Assembly: GCA_034769895.1 (NCBI GenBank)
Contig: CM068372.1
Span: 374,685,258 to 374,749,257 of the forward strand
Origin: Magicicada septendecula
Lineage: Eukaryota; Arthropoda; Insecta; Hemiptera; Cicadidae
Length of the DNA: 64,000 nt
Reading direction: 5' to 3'
Shown: in pieces, positions 22,551 through 36,033 of the stretch
Numbering within the stretch: position 1 is the first letter of the stretch
How the letters are laid out: every line of letters begins with the position of its first letter
Notes under the pieces: generated by a model
Told to the model about the DNA's origin: nothing
The model's input: only the letters and a program-made list of their open reading frames with translations
Databases searched by the model: none
Made by a program: the position numbers and the translations under genes

Positions 22551-24040
22551 ACTTCCATATTCCTTAAGGAATGGAAGTATGGTGATGGCAAAAAAAATCG
22601 TGTTCGAGATTATTGCAGATTCTGATTCTACTACACTCAAAACATGAAAAAAAGTCGTTTTCCGAAAAGTGTCTGTGTGTCTGTCTGTGTGTCTGTGTGT
22701 CTGTGTGTCTGTGTGTCTGTCTGTCTGTCTGTCTGTCTGTAGATTTTTTTTCTATGGCAAACGATAACTGCCGCAAATTCAAACAGAATCAAATAATTTT
22801 TTGCATGCAGCCCGGTTTTGCAGAGTTCTCGCGACCTATTGTTTTTGGTGAAGATCGGTTGAGGGAAAGGGGTAGTTTACCTGCAACGGTTTTTTTTTAG
22901 CAAGGGAAATTTTGTTTGTTTGGCAAACGATAACAGCCGCAAATTCAAACAGAATCAAATAATGTTTCGCATACAGCCCTGAATTGTAGAGTTCTCAAGA
23001 CCTATTGTTTTTGGTGAAGATCGGTTAAGGGAAAGGGGTAGTTTACCTGTAACGTTTTATGTTTTAACAAGGGTATTTCCTATGGGAAACGATAACAGCC
23101 GCAAATTCAAACAGAATGAAAAGATTATTTGCATACAGCCCTAAATTGTAGAGTTCTCAATACCTTTTGTTTTTGGTGAAGATCGGTTAAGGGAAAGGGG
23201 TAGTTTACCTACAACGTTTTTTTAACAAGGGTATTTTCTATGGCAAACGATAACAGCCGCAAATTCAAACAGAATCAAATAATTTTCTGCATACAGCCCT
23301 GATTTGTAGAGTACTCAAGACCTATTGTTTTTGGTGAAGATCGGTTGAGGGGAAGGGGTAGTTTACCAGCAACGTTTTTTATCATGCGTATTTTCTATGG
23401 CAAACGACAACTGCCGCAAATTCAAACAGAATCAAATAATTTTTTGCATACAGCCCTGATTTGTAGAGTACTCGCGATCTATTGTTTTTGGTGAAGATCG
23501 GTTGAGGGGAAGGGGTAGTTTACCTGCAACGGTTTTTTTTATCAAGGGAAATTTTTTTTTTTTTGGCAAACGATAACAGCCGCAAATTCAAACAGAATCA
23601 AATAATGTTTCGCATACAGCCCTGAATTGTAGATTTCTCAAGACCTATTGTTTTTGGTGAAGATCGGTTGAGGGAAAGGGGTAGTTTACCTGCAACGTTT
23701 TTTTAACAAGGGTATTTTATATGGCAAACGATAACAGCCGCAAATTCAAACAGAATCAAATAATGTTTTGCATGCAGTCCTGATTTGTAGAGTACTCAAG
23801 ACCTATTGTTTTTGGTGAAGATCGGTTAAGGGGAAGGGGTAGTTTACCTGCAACGTTTTTTTATCAAGCGTATTTTCTATGGCAAACGATAACAGCCGCA
23901 AATTCAAACAGAATCAAATAATTTTTTGCATACGTCCCTGAATTGTAGAGGTCTCAATGACTTTCGATTTTGGTGAAGATCGGTTAAGGGGAAGGGGTAG
24001 TTTACCTGCAACCTTATACGTTTTAACAAGAGTAAAGTAC
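22551..24040 (-). repeat. Array module 4 (inverted): block T, (TGTC)n tract, 8 units
   Basis: Reverse orientation: the T hairpin ACTTCCATATTCC/GGAATGGAAG begins at 22551. The TGTC/TGTG microsatellite spans 22669-22741. Then eight units follow in reverse complement, each carrying TTTTTGGTGAAGATCGGTT, to about 24030. Block F is lost apart from AAGAGTAAAGTACTT. Modules 3 and 4 meet head to head at their T ends, giving a large inverted repeat centred near 22550. Confidence 0.85.
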
Positions 24041-24205
24041 TTGAAAATTTATTTAAACTTTTTGAAACAATGGTAATTGTTAAAAATAAAATAATTTTGT
24101 TGCCAGGCAATAAAATTATAATTTTTTCATTTTAATGTAATATAATATTTTTCATTTAATACAGCAATAAAAAGGCAGGTAAGACACAGCCTGGCTGTTT
24201 GGCTG
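24041..24205. other. Short unassigned spacer inside the array
   Basis: AT-rich segment between module 4 and the next F remnant; not recognised. Confidence 0.5.
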
Positions 24206-24657
24206 AAAATGATTTTAAATATAAATCTTAGAATATGGAAGTCATGTATGGTTCTCCATACCGATATTTTTCATGTTTTAAGGGTAGCACAATCAGAATC
24301 AGCAATAATCTCGAACACGATTTTTTGCCATCACCATACTTCCATTTCCTTATGGAACATTGAATTAAAAATTATCCCCCCCACTTCAACTATCATTTTC
24401 ATTTATAGAAAATTACCCCACCCTCTTCAACTAGCCTCTTCATTTATAGATATTCCATCTATGTTTCTACAGTGGATTATTAAGATCTTCTTATCAGGAT
24501 ACTGTATTTATCAAAATTAAGTACGTTACTCTTGTTACAACAAAAAATGTTTCAGGTAAACTATACCCTTTCTCCGTAACCGATCTTCACGAAAATCAAT
24601 ACGCCTTGAGTTCTCTACAACTCACGCACATATGTAAAAAATTATTTGATTCTGTTA
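24206..24657. repeat. Array fragment: inverted F start, forward T, F interior, one unit
   Basis: An inverted start of block F (TATGGTTCTCCATACCGATA) at 24206-24268 abuts a forward block T (to about 24365). The 3' part of block F and a single forward unit to 24657 follow. This is a rearranged mosaic of the same modules. Confidence 0.75.
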
Positions 24658-26150
24658 CTTCCATGTTCCATAAGGAAATGGAGGTATGGTGATGGCATAA
24701 AAAATCGTGTTCGAGATAATTGCAGACTCTGATTGTACTACACTTAAAACATGAAAAAAAATCATTTTTCGAAAATTGTCTGTGTGTGTGTGTGTGTGTG
24801 TATGTCTGTCTGTCTATCTGTCTGTCTGTGTGTCTGTGCGTCTATCTGTAGATTTTATTCTATGGCAAACGATAACAGCCGCAAATTCAAACAGAATCAA
24901 ATAATTTTTTGCATACCGCACTGACTTGTAGAGTTGTCAGAGTTGTCAAGACCTTTTGTTTTTGGTGAAGATCGGTTAAGGGAAAGGGGCACTTTACCAG
25001 CATCGTTTTATATTTTTTCAAGGGTATTTCCTATGGCAAACGATAACAGCCGCAAATTCTAACATAATCAAATAATATTTTGCATGCAACTCTAAATTGT
25101 AGAGTTCTCAAGTCTTGTTGATTTTTATGAAGATCGGTTAAGGGAAAGGGGTAGTTTACCTGCAACGTTTTATGTTTTAACAAGGTTAATTTTTTATATG
25201 ACGAACGATAACTGCCGTAAATTCAAACAGAATCAAATACGTTTTTGCAAACCTTCCTGATTTATGGAGTACTCAAGGTCTGTTGATTTTGGTGAAGATC
25301 GGTTAAGAGAAAAGGGTAGTTTACTGGCAACATTTTATGTTTTAAAAGGCTAATTTTATTTTTATGCCGAATGATAACTGCCGCATATTCAAGGAGAATC
25401 AAATAATTTTTTGCATACGTTCCTGAAGTTGTACGTACTCAAGGTTTGTTGATTTTGGTGAAGATCGGTTAAGGGAAAGGGGTAGTTTACCAGCAATATT
25501 TTATGTTGTAACAAGAGAAAGTTTTACATGTCGAACAATAACTGCCGTAAATTCAAACAGAATCAAATAAGTTTTTATATATGTGCCTGAGTTGTAGAAT
25601 ACTCAAGGCCTGTTGATTTTGGCGAAGATCGGTTATGGGGAAAGGGCAGTTTACCTGAAACATTTTTTGTTGTAACAAGAGTAAAGAACTTAATTTTGAT
25701 AAATAAAGTATCCTGATAAGAAGATCTTAATAATCCACTGTAGAAACGTAGATGAAATATCTATAAATGAAGAGGCTAGTTGAACGGGGTGGGGGTAATT
25801 TTCTATAAAGGAAAATTAAGTTGAAGAGGGAGGGGATAATTTTTATATGTGTACTACGTTATCGGCAGCAAAGTAGTAGTTTGTTGTTAAAATTCCTTCC
25901 CGTCCTGTTTGGCCGTAGACCAATGTTTTCTGCAAACCCAGACGTTTCGGCAGTGCCGTCGACTGCCATCATCAGTGAAAATCGAGTGCGATAAAGTGTC
26001 GTGGTATACGTTAATGACCACAGTACTGTGGTTAAGGCTGAAGCAATAAGTGGAAAGAAGTAGTTTCTATGGAAATATTTCATTTCGTAAATGATTTTAA
26101 ATATAAATCTTAGAACATGGAAGTCATGTATGGTTCTCCATACCGATATT
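24658..26150 (-). repeat. Array module 5 (inverted, complete order T, TG/TGTC, units, F)
   Basis: Reverse orientation: block T 24658-24775, TG/TGTC tract 24778-24852, about five units 24853-25680, then a full inverted block F 25681-26150 ending in the F hairpin CCATACCGATATT. This is the least interrupted module and the best candidate for the ancestral unit (about 1.5 kb). Confidence 0.85.
25938..25984 (-). ncRNA. Hammerhead-like ribozyme motif, family D, best copy
   Basis: Minus strand: core CTGATGA; one unpaired T; stem II GGCAGT-CGACGGC-ACTGCC (6 perfect bp); GAAA; CGTC giving a minimal A-T/C-G stem III with C at the cleavage position; then TGG. Stem I is short (CA/TG next to the core) but can extend through TTTTC/GAAAA across an internal loop. 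All canonical core nucleotides are present. Stem III with essentially no loop is the weak point. Confidence 0.5.
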
Positions 26151-27992
<1,842 letters not shown>

Positions 27993-28194
27993 AGGGTTCT
28001 ACAAATGATCTTGCCACCTTCAGGTCAGCACACATAGATGTTAAAACCACTCTCTGCTACCATTTGTAACGACCACTTTGGCCGTTACGCAAAATTTAAT
28101 AACTAGTCTACTTGGCCTAGAGGAAGCGAAAAGTGTGCTGGAGCCAGAGTGACAGGATTTGCAATCAACACTCTTGGAACCAGTAACAATTTTT
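27993..28194. other. Unassigned DNA
   Basis: Flank of the array; nothing recognised. Confidence 0.4.
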
Positions 28195-28395
28195 TATTAG
28201 TGCCATTTTCTTTAAGAACATCAATTTAAGTTATCACAAAATATTTAGTTACAAGTCTATTAAACAGTTGGATTCTAGTACCATTTTCTTTAAGAACATC
28301 AATTTAAGTTATCACAAAATATTTAGTTACCATTTTATTTGAAACAGCTGGAGTTCTTGTACCATTTTCTTTAAGACCATTAACAAGATGTTTAA
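28195..28395. repeat. Tandem repeat, period about 78-81 bp, 2-3 copies
   Basis: CCATTTTCTTTAAGAACATC followed by AATTTAAGTTATCACAAAAT occurs at about 28203 and 28281. A third, shorter start (ACCATTTTCTTTAAGACCAT) lies at 28361. Confidence 0.85.
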
Positions 28396-29030
28396 CCTGA
28401 ATGCCAGAGGGCCAGACTGTTGAGTTGTTGTTGACTGAAGTTTAATAATTAGAACGCTCCCACCTGTACTTTTGTTGAAGAACTCAAATGGTACCATGTT
28501 GCCCAGTGTGCCATGAGTGCTGCAGATGATCCTTAGAGTGTGGTGAATTTCCAGCGAGTCTCATTCCGGGCAGATGTCCTTCGGTGTTCTGTAGCAGGAG
28601 TATTTCTGGGCCTGACGGCTTCGGGGTGCATCCTGGTGCACTGCTCTGCGGATAGTGACCGGTGTTGATGTTACTACCTCTCCTTTCCCTTTCTTCGGGC
28701 TGGTGCGGGGACCCTATAACATTTTTATTTGTATATCAGCCGTCAGTCAATACACCCACCCATACATTCTCTCGCCGGAACACAGATACCACTCTCACCG
28801 TCAGAATTTCTATCAACATTCTATCTGCTCTTATTAATTTTGCATAGTTTATTTTATCCAGTTATAGTCATTACTTTGATTAAATTTACAATTTGGTTAA
28901 ATTAAATATACAACTAAATACAATGTCACCACGTGTTTCCCGACCGGAAGTAACGTATAAGTCAATTTTACAATAGAAAGTTATTACAATGAAGTAGGCT
29001 TTACAGACGTCTGGGCCATACACACTGTTA
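28396..29030. other. Unassigned DNA, moderately GC-rich
   Basis: Base composition is more balanced than the surroundings, but the frames at 28655-28847 have no recognisable domain. Confidence 0.4.
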
Positions 29031-31080
29031 CAACACAAATAAGCCACCCCAATACCAGGGATGAAAAAGATGATACTAAATATAAATGTACTTCATATAA
29101 AATAAAATATTAAATATAAATAAAATATAAAGACAGTGACACGACAAACGACGACATGACCTAACCCAAGTGATTGACCAAACAAACAGGAAAACAAAGA
29201 AGAAGGGAAAAAACCGAAACCAAATAAGAATAAAGCCAATTGAAGGAAGTGAATGAACACATACAACCAAATGAAATAACACCAAACGAGAAGTAGAGAA
29301 CCAAACTAAAATGAAGCCAATGGAAATTGAAGGAGAAGAAGAAGAAAAAGGAAAATGAAACTAATTAAGTGTAAAGGAAACGAAGTGAACCAAGGGATAA
29401 GAAACAAACCAATAATATAAAATAAAAAGGGAGAAATGGTACACTCAAGTATAATATTGGGAATAAAGCCAATGATTATCCAATATCAGAAATAAATATT
29501 ATTATCAATAAAATAATTAATGTAATTGTGTTAACCAAAACCCAGTAAAGTAATATAATAAAAAGAAAAGTACACTAACCCAAGAATTAGAGATAGATGT
29601 AGTAAAACTCTATAGAAAAATAACATTAGTAATACTATGTATAATATTAATAAAGAAAGAAATAGTGAGAAAGTGACAAAGTGACAAAGAGAAATAATTA
29701 TAGGGATTACCCACTAAGAAACACTTAATGTAAACAGTTAAAGAGTGCAATAGTGAAAGTGTGAAACCCCAAAATGGTTAGAAACCATATTTCTAATAAT
29801 AAAACGCTTAATAATCAATAATAAACAATAATTGATTTATAGTGAATCAAATAAGGTAAATAAGAATAAGGTTTTAATGATAGAATTAGATGTAAGCACT
29901 TCATAATGTGGAATAAACGCTGAAGAGTGATGAGGAAACACTATGTGATTTAAAGTGAAACAAAACAGTAATTAAAAATATATAAGGTTTTAATAATAAT
30001 AGTAAATGTAAACAATTAGTAATATGAAATGAACACTGGAAAGTGATGATAACGTGGTTAAGATTAATTGTAAACGATTGTAATTAAAAGGGGAGAATCC
30101 CATGAAAAGATAAACAGCTAATGTTAACATGGATTGAGAGTAGAGTTTAATTAGGGAATAAGAAATTAATAATGTAATAAATAAACACCCCAGATTGTAA
30201 GGGAAAACCAATTATTCAAAAGGTGATGTTAGTTAACACCCAAAAAATAGTAATTAATGAAATGAGTTGTAAACAAACTTTACTTAATAATTGTTAAATA
30301 ATTGTGTAATTATATTTATGAATAGGGTATGACTGAAGAATTTGTACAGAGCATACGCCTAGATGTTATGTTTTTAATTGAGGAAGAGTAGGGAGTGGTA
30401 GCCATATTGTTAACAACGGCAAAATAGTTAATTAAGAAGTTAAGAGAATACAAATCTAATTACACTAGAAAATAAGTTAATGTAGAAAATAACAGAACCA
30501 TACAAATGGGATAATAAACAAAACAAAACACATTAGAATAAAATGAGAAATCAGTTGTATAAATTCAGTAAATAGGGGCAATGGCTACTAGGGCATCTGA
30601 AATGCCTAACTGTCAAAACCAATAATTACAAATTGTATAAAATCCACAAGGAAATTAACAAATCTAAGGCGAGTAACTAGCCAAGAATAATGTGTAAATC
30701 ATTTTATAAGAAAATGTTACAATAAGAACTTAAATTAAAAGAGATATGTAATTAACAAATGTTAACATAAATGTACAAAAGTTAATATCTAATAGAACAC
30801 AACCTTATGAGGTATGAATTTAATCTTTGAAAGGAAATACAGACAATAGTGATAATATTTAATACTCAGGAAGGAAGACAGAAGAATAAAATCAATCAGA
30901 AAATATATAGTAAATTTGAATAAAAATTCAAATATGATAACATATTTAGGCCTTAGCCTTAGCCAATCAAAGGATTTAGGTTACCATAGAAACGGACCGT
31001 TGGTTACTAATTTTCCGTTAATTTTCAGTACTCGTATAATGACGCTTGTGTAGTAGGGACGCAAGATTTTGTATGACACA
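29031..31080. other. Strand-asymmetric A-rich region
   Basis: For about 2 kb the plus strand is strongly A-rich and T-poor (AACCAAACAAACAGG, AAGAAGAAGAAAAAGG), with GTG/GTTAAC islands. No coding frame. The reciprocal T-rich composition occurs at 43.5-45.4 kb. One shared block (CTATGGTTACCTAA at 43.63 kb against the complement of TTAGGTTACCATAGAAAC at 30.98 kb) suggests an old inverted copy. Confidence 0.45.
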
Positions 31081-31717
31081 AATTTTACTTTAAAATGTTA
31101 AAAAACTAGTCAAAATCCAAAAACATATACCTGTGAGAAGGAGATGAAGAGGAATAACATTTAACTGATGTCCAGGAGCAATATAAACGAAAATTAAAAG
31201 CAGAAATTCGCAAGAATAATATGAAAAGGACGCCAGCAGCCTAAGCCACCCAAAATTGATGAATTTTCCATTTCCAAAGAACAACGATCTATCACAAACC
31301 TTCTGAACTGATAAGTATCATTTAAATACCCTAATCCCAGGAATAAAAGCACTTTAAATATTTCTCATATCTATACAAACTCTCACTATGAATTAAAAAT
31401 AATTTCTTTCAAGGATTAAATAAAACAAACTTACGTAGAAAAACTTGTTAACTAAAAAATAACCTCGCACTAGATTGCGAACTTTTGAAACACATATTAC
31501 TACACTGCAGAACAAATTGTAGCCACACTTTATATTATTTAAGTACGAATAATGTACGGTAGTGTACTTTTTTATTGTAATCATATTTAATGTTTTCTTT
31601 ATAATCAAAAGGACTCCAGATTTTGGACGAGTTGACGTATAAAATAAAAACAGTAGCCATTACGGCATCAGAATAGCTCGTTCAAAACCAATTTCGTCAA
31701 CTTGAGATAAAGCGTTT
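31081..31717. other. AT-rich DNA, nothing recognised
   Basis: No gene or repeat family recognised. Confidence 0.45.
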
Positions 31718-31798
31718 CATTCTTCGTATTGTTTAAATTAGCAGCCATCCTTACTTTTCTTTTATAGAATTGCTAAACTGCTATAATTGTTTTTATTA

Positions 31799-31843
31799 TT
31801 TAGACAAAGCTTTTCGTCATTACTGACATCTTCAGGTCTTAAA
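31799..31843 (-). ncRNA. Hammerhead-like motif, PLE-B, left arm
   Basis: Minus strand: stem I TTTA-a-GAC with GTC-TAAA; core CTGAAGA; unpaired T; stem II GTCA-GTAA-TGAC; GAAA; AAGCTT stem III; T at the cleavage position. Core intact. Confidence 0.55.
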
Positions 31844-31911
31844 CAACGTCTATCAACTGTACGTTGTAGGCTTTTACATAAAAGCCTACAACGTACAGTT
31901 GATAGACGTTG

Positions 31912-31956
31912 TTTAAGACCTGAAGATGTCAGTAATGACGAAAAGCTTTGTCTAAA
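31912..31956 (+). ncRNA. Hammerhead-like motif, PLE-B, right arm
   Basis: Exact mirror of the left-arm motif, on the plus strand. In any transcript covering both arms the long palindrome would compete with the ribozyme fold. Confidence 0.55.
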
Positions 31957-32151
31957 TAATAAAAACAATTATAGCAGTTTAGCAATTCTATAAAAGAAAA
32001 GTAAAGCGTTTCATGTTTAATGTCGGAGCAAATTTATTAAATACTAAATAATAACATTATTGTCACATTGCATAATTACCAGACAACCATTAAAGAAACA
32101 GTACAAAGTGTAACCATTGTTTTATTTCATAGGAAATTGTATTATATATAT

Positions 32152-32345
32152 GTGTGTTAGCGAACTTACAGATTAGACAACTAGCGCTTTCGCTATCTGT
32201 GCAATACAGCAAGCTGTACAAAGGCGGGAACCGATTCGAATGCTCCGGCCGTCACCGCTGAAAATACCATACTAACACATTAATTAATAAATTTAATTGT
32301 TTTCAACAAACAATTTGGCGCCACCCGGGATTCACAAACCCCTAT
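32152..32345 (+). promoter_or_regulatory. Candidate LTR end and primer-binding site (weak)
   Basis: TGTGTTAG at about 32154 and CTAACACA at 32273-32280 are inverted. Some 35 bases later CAATTTGGCGCCACCCGGGA resembles the LTR/PBS junction of Ty3/gypsy-type elements. No gag or pol frame follows and no second LTR was found, so this could be a solo remnant or coincidence. Confidence 0.25.
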
Positions 32346-32829
32346 GAAATTACAGGTAAGGTTTCCACTAGGTTGTACTGATAATTGTGACAACGCTACG
32401 GACTTCGTTAGCAGCAACCATTGATGTAACGACAAGGTGTGAGACGAACACACCGCACTAACACTTAATACACATATAAACTGGTGTACATTTTACAGAC
32501 ACGTCAGAATCTCCGCGTTACAACACACATACACAAATTTAACACATAACCCATCATTAAATGAACATAGAATATTATAATTGAGCCTCATCTAAAAACC
32601 CTTTACTGGCTTACGAAGTCATATTGAAAGATCCACGAAGTACTTAACCCTGGGCCGTCAGATCATCGAACACTCTATTGGAAGATTGGCGAAGAAATGA
32701 GAGTTATGCCTCAATTCTTCGGTCCCACTATGCTACATAAATCGACTTGTTTCGATCTGCCGATCATAACTTTTGGTAAGCTGTACTAACCGTACAACGA
32801 ACAGCTGATACTATTGGCCAGGCCTGCTA
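32346..32829. other. Unassigned DNA
   Basis: No motif recognised. Confidence 0.4.
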
Positions 32830-32985
32830 GATTGCGGCGTTGCCGTGGCGCAGACACGGCCTTAATAATCGAGTGAGCTGTGGCGCACAGCTGCTACGTG
32901 CGTTGGCGGCACTGATCGTTCAAATCACGCCGGGAAAATTCAAACCCCGGCAGAACACTAATATATATATATATATATATATATG
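32830..32985 (+). repeat. tRNA-like segment followed by (AT)n (candidate SINE)
   Basis: GAGCTGTGGCGCACAGCTG and, about 35 bases later, GATCGTTCAAATCACGCC resemble A and B boxes. The stretch then ends in an (AT)n tract at 32962-32983. Different from the SINE next to it. Confidence 0.4.
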
Positions 32986-33013
32986 TCAATATAGAGTATG
33001 TGATATACATATA

Positions 33014-33305
33014 ATAATGGCTCCCATGTATACCAGTATACCACCGAAGTGGCTTAGGAGTAGGTAGGGTAGGCTGCCTAATGTGAGCCATACGGCATAC
33101 AAGGAAGGCAGTGTGGCCAGCACTACGCTTCAGCCGCCCATTATTATCCCCAGAATGTTATCCCAGGTACTCATTTTCAACACGCTGAGACGACCTGGGG
33201 GCTGAAAAACGCACCTTCATTTTATGGCCGGGCCCGGGAATTGAACCCGTGACCTCTAGATTAGTAGCCAGGTGCCATACCCACTGGTCTACTGAGCCGC
33301 CTGTT
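33014..33305 (-). mobile_element. tRNA-derived SINE with 11-bp TSD
   Basis: Minus strand: head GGCGGCTCAGTAGACCAGTG, GGTATGGCACC (A box region), then GTCACGGGTTCAATTCCCGG (B box). The body AAGGTGCGTTTTTCAGCCCC, CACTGCCTTCCTTGTATGCC, CTACTCCTAAGCC is shared with the SINE at 12.84-13.56 kb. It ends in a short ATTATT tail. ATATACATATA flanks both ends (33003-33013 and 33306-33316). About 292 bp; full-length by the presence of both head and tail. Confidence 0.85.
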
Positions 33306-33316
33306 ATATACATATA

Positions 33317-34849
33317 CCGGTAATATTTTATATACTTTTTATTGTACGAGACATAATTTGTTTTATGCGTTAACAAAATTATTCATAGTATAAATAAATC
33401 ATATAATTTATTCATAGTAAATGATTACTCTAGTATAAGGTTTAGTATTATAATAATTGTGATTCAAAATTATGTCAATAATTTTAATAAACTTATTGTA
33501 ACTTTTTATTATTATATTTAATATTATGTAATTGTATATGGACTGTAATTATGCGTTTTAATCTGCGTTTAATAAGGAAGCAATATATTGCTTAGTTCTT
33601 ACCGAAGTAAAGAGGGTCGGTATGCTGGACTTCCCTCAATTTTTGCTTTAAACTTTCCGCTGCTTTTTGTTTTGCTGAAACCATTTTTTTTTATGTTCGC
33701 GTTATTGTGTCCCCACAGAAAGAAATCTGAAACGTGCATCATATACGACTAGCCGCGGTGACTATAAATAAGTTTTGGGCACACATTTGGTTTTACCCGG
33801 CCCTACCGACAAACGTATTTACTGGAATCGACATTATTTGTTAATTTTCAGTGTAGGCATAAAGGATGCCGTTGCGAATTTCTTTGTTTAGATAATCCTT
33901 AGCATTCTGTAGGAACTTTAATTGTACACCCCACTATTGCTACATTCACAATTATTTTGTGACCATCTCTCTGTCGCGTATGTAGCCGATACAATGCGTG
34001 TAGGCTACATACGATCCACACGTAACCTCAAAAGTACATGCTTGGTTGCAAAACTACAATTTATAGCAAAAAGCCCTTAAGATACATTGACATATTTGTT
34101 TCTGCATGTGGAACAACGTGTTTTCCTTTGCAACGTGGGACTAGCATATCTCCAGTTCTTTGCAATTCATATCATTGTGTTTATCATGGAAATATGTGCT
34201 TTACACGGTTTTCCTTCAGGACAGATTATTTCTACGATTACCTTGCAAGTAATCACTCAGTGCTTACTGTATATATATATTCTGTCCGTTGTACACGGAT
34301 GATTGTTTGTCTGTACGTTTGTCTCATTTATTTTTCGATATGTCTCATTACCTATATCTATTCTGCCTTACAGCATATTATGATATACCCAAGTGATGGA
34401 TACATATGTTCATACAAGTATGAATGTTGTACGTAGGCTGGACGATAGTTTCGTACAATGTAATGGTAACAGTCGTATATAATGTAATTGCCTTATGTCG
34501 TAATGCATTTCTTGGCAACGTGCAAATAAATTCGACGAATATATTTCAATATCGCGTTTTTTAAGCCGTAAGTACAGTGGAAATAAGAACGTTGTTACAG
34601 AAAATTTAAAGATTAAAGACTTAAGTAAATTCATTACACTATAATCCTTTTATAAGTTTGTAATACAACTTTTTTAAATTAGATAAATAAACACTTGGTT
34701 TAGTTCTACAAATGCTTTAAATTTTTCGAAATAAAATAAGTGTTTATTTACTTTATTTAAATATTATTAACGTGTTGTACAAGTGCTGCCGAGCGAATAT
34801 CCCATCAATGTAATAAACATTTTATTCAGACGAGTTACACGAACATCAG
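33317..34849. other. AT-rich DNA with one 11-bp hairpin
   Basis: CGTATGTAGCC at 33977-33987 pairs with GGCTACATACG at 34003-34013. The 132-codon frame at 34038-34436 shows no domain, has mixed codon use and overlaps another open frame; treated as chance. Confidence 0.45.
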
Positions 34850-35175
34850 CTTTGTCATTCCAAGCTACCACTGACCGATGTTAGACCACCTCAGCTCTGT
34901 CTATATCTACAGTCTTGTGTCGGGAATGAATCCCAAATTTTTTGCTTTGTTTTTATATTGTCAGATCAACCTGCCGTTTACGTGTCCTGCTCAAATCTCC
35001 GTTCAATTGTTTGTTTTACCCAACTGTCGTCCGTTAATATTGTGATGTGGTCGACTCAACTCCACTCCAACTTAGTCGTTATGATATCTGTTACATAAAC
35101 TTGCCTAATGTTGGCGTTATAGAATCTGTCTATTTAGTGTTATCTCCAATGTCAGAGTTTCAGAACCATAAGTCA
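34850..35175 (-). mobile_element. Degenerate LINE C-terminal fragment
   Basis: Minus strand, with stops and shifts: LEITLNRQI, then VTDIITTKLEWS, VDHITILTDDSWVKQTIER and KIWDSFPTQDCRYRQS. This follows the pattern IT.RD.I / VTDI..KLKW.W.GHI.R.TD.RW / AQDR..W seen at the C-terminus of a common insect LINE. Old, heavily mutated. Confidence 0.5.
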
Positions 35176-36033
35176 AACCAGTTAGAAGACACTGGTTAAG
35201 TGCTCTTATTTTTAAGCAAATTAGAGCATATTTGACTATCGTGTTCCTTATTTTTCGATATGCCGCTAAAAAAAGACTGTAGTTTGCAATCGTGCATTGG
35301 CTTTTACTTATCTCAGTTGGTTGCCAATTTTACCTTAATGTTTATAATATATTTGGATTTTACACTGCCCAACGAAACATTATGAACAGGTAATAGATTT
35401 TTATTGTGAATCGAACTTCATTTGAGGCCCTTCTGGAATAAATTAAGATTGAATTTGCTTCTTTTTGATCTGAAATGACTTGACCTCATTAAAAAAACTT
35501 GGGTGTTTAATATTTTTAAAGTGATACTGATTCCCCGACAGGTCTGCGTTTGATGTGAGTAGTAGCCTGGTCATAGTGAACACACGCTCCTGCCCCCCCC
35601 TCCTTCATGGCAGCGGTTTTGGTTTGGTCTTGACTCTCCGCCCACCTACAGATCGCCCACTGTATTTACAACAGAATCTACGTTAAAATGTAGTGCTATT
35701 TGTCAGAGACTTGTTTACTAAATTCTGTAAAATTATTTACAATGTATTTGGTTTTAATTTTGAGGCTTCTTTATGATAAAGTTTAATTATTTACAGTTCG
35801 GTATTCAGTAGCGAGAATAGCGGGGTTCTGTGATTAATATAGCAGACAATATAATTCGGGTGAAATTCAGAAGGCTACCAATGACAAAACTATAATTCGT
35901 TTCCTTATTTTTTTTTTTAGTTTTTATAAATTCGAGTTCAGTGAAACGACCTACGAGGCGGATACGTCTATTATTCTTAATTCAATTGGTATACTTTATT
36001 TGTTGATTATGTGTGTACTGATTGTATAATCAT
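35176..36033. other. Unassigned DNA
   Basis: Contains a poly-C run near 35596 and a poly-T run near 35910; nothing else recognised. Confidence 0.45.

Larger units (their letters stand above)
31718..32004. mobile_element. PLE-B inverted pair: 254-bp perfect palindrome
   Basis: 31751-31877 and 31878-32004 are reverse complements with, as far as I can read, no mismatch; the loop is only CA at 31877-31878. Each arm is a PLE-B segment with the hammerhead-like motif. Left of the palindrome, 31718-31750 still matches, in inverse sense, the continuation of the 57.6-kb copy (GGATGGCTGCTAATTTAAAC), so the left arm is the longer original. The two identical 68-codon frames on opposite strands are a consequence of the symmetry and not genes. 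Confidence 0.85.

Noticed and set aside
31762-31993. Two 68-residue proteins on opposite strands, nearly identical
   Set aside because: Forced by the perfect palindrome; the frame contains the ribozyme segment (DVSNDEKLC) and has no protein family resemblance.
34038-34436. 132-codon frame, one of the longer ones in the window
   Set aside because: Overlaps another open frame of similar length in a second register, has cysteine/tyrosine-rich random composition and no motif.
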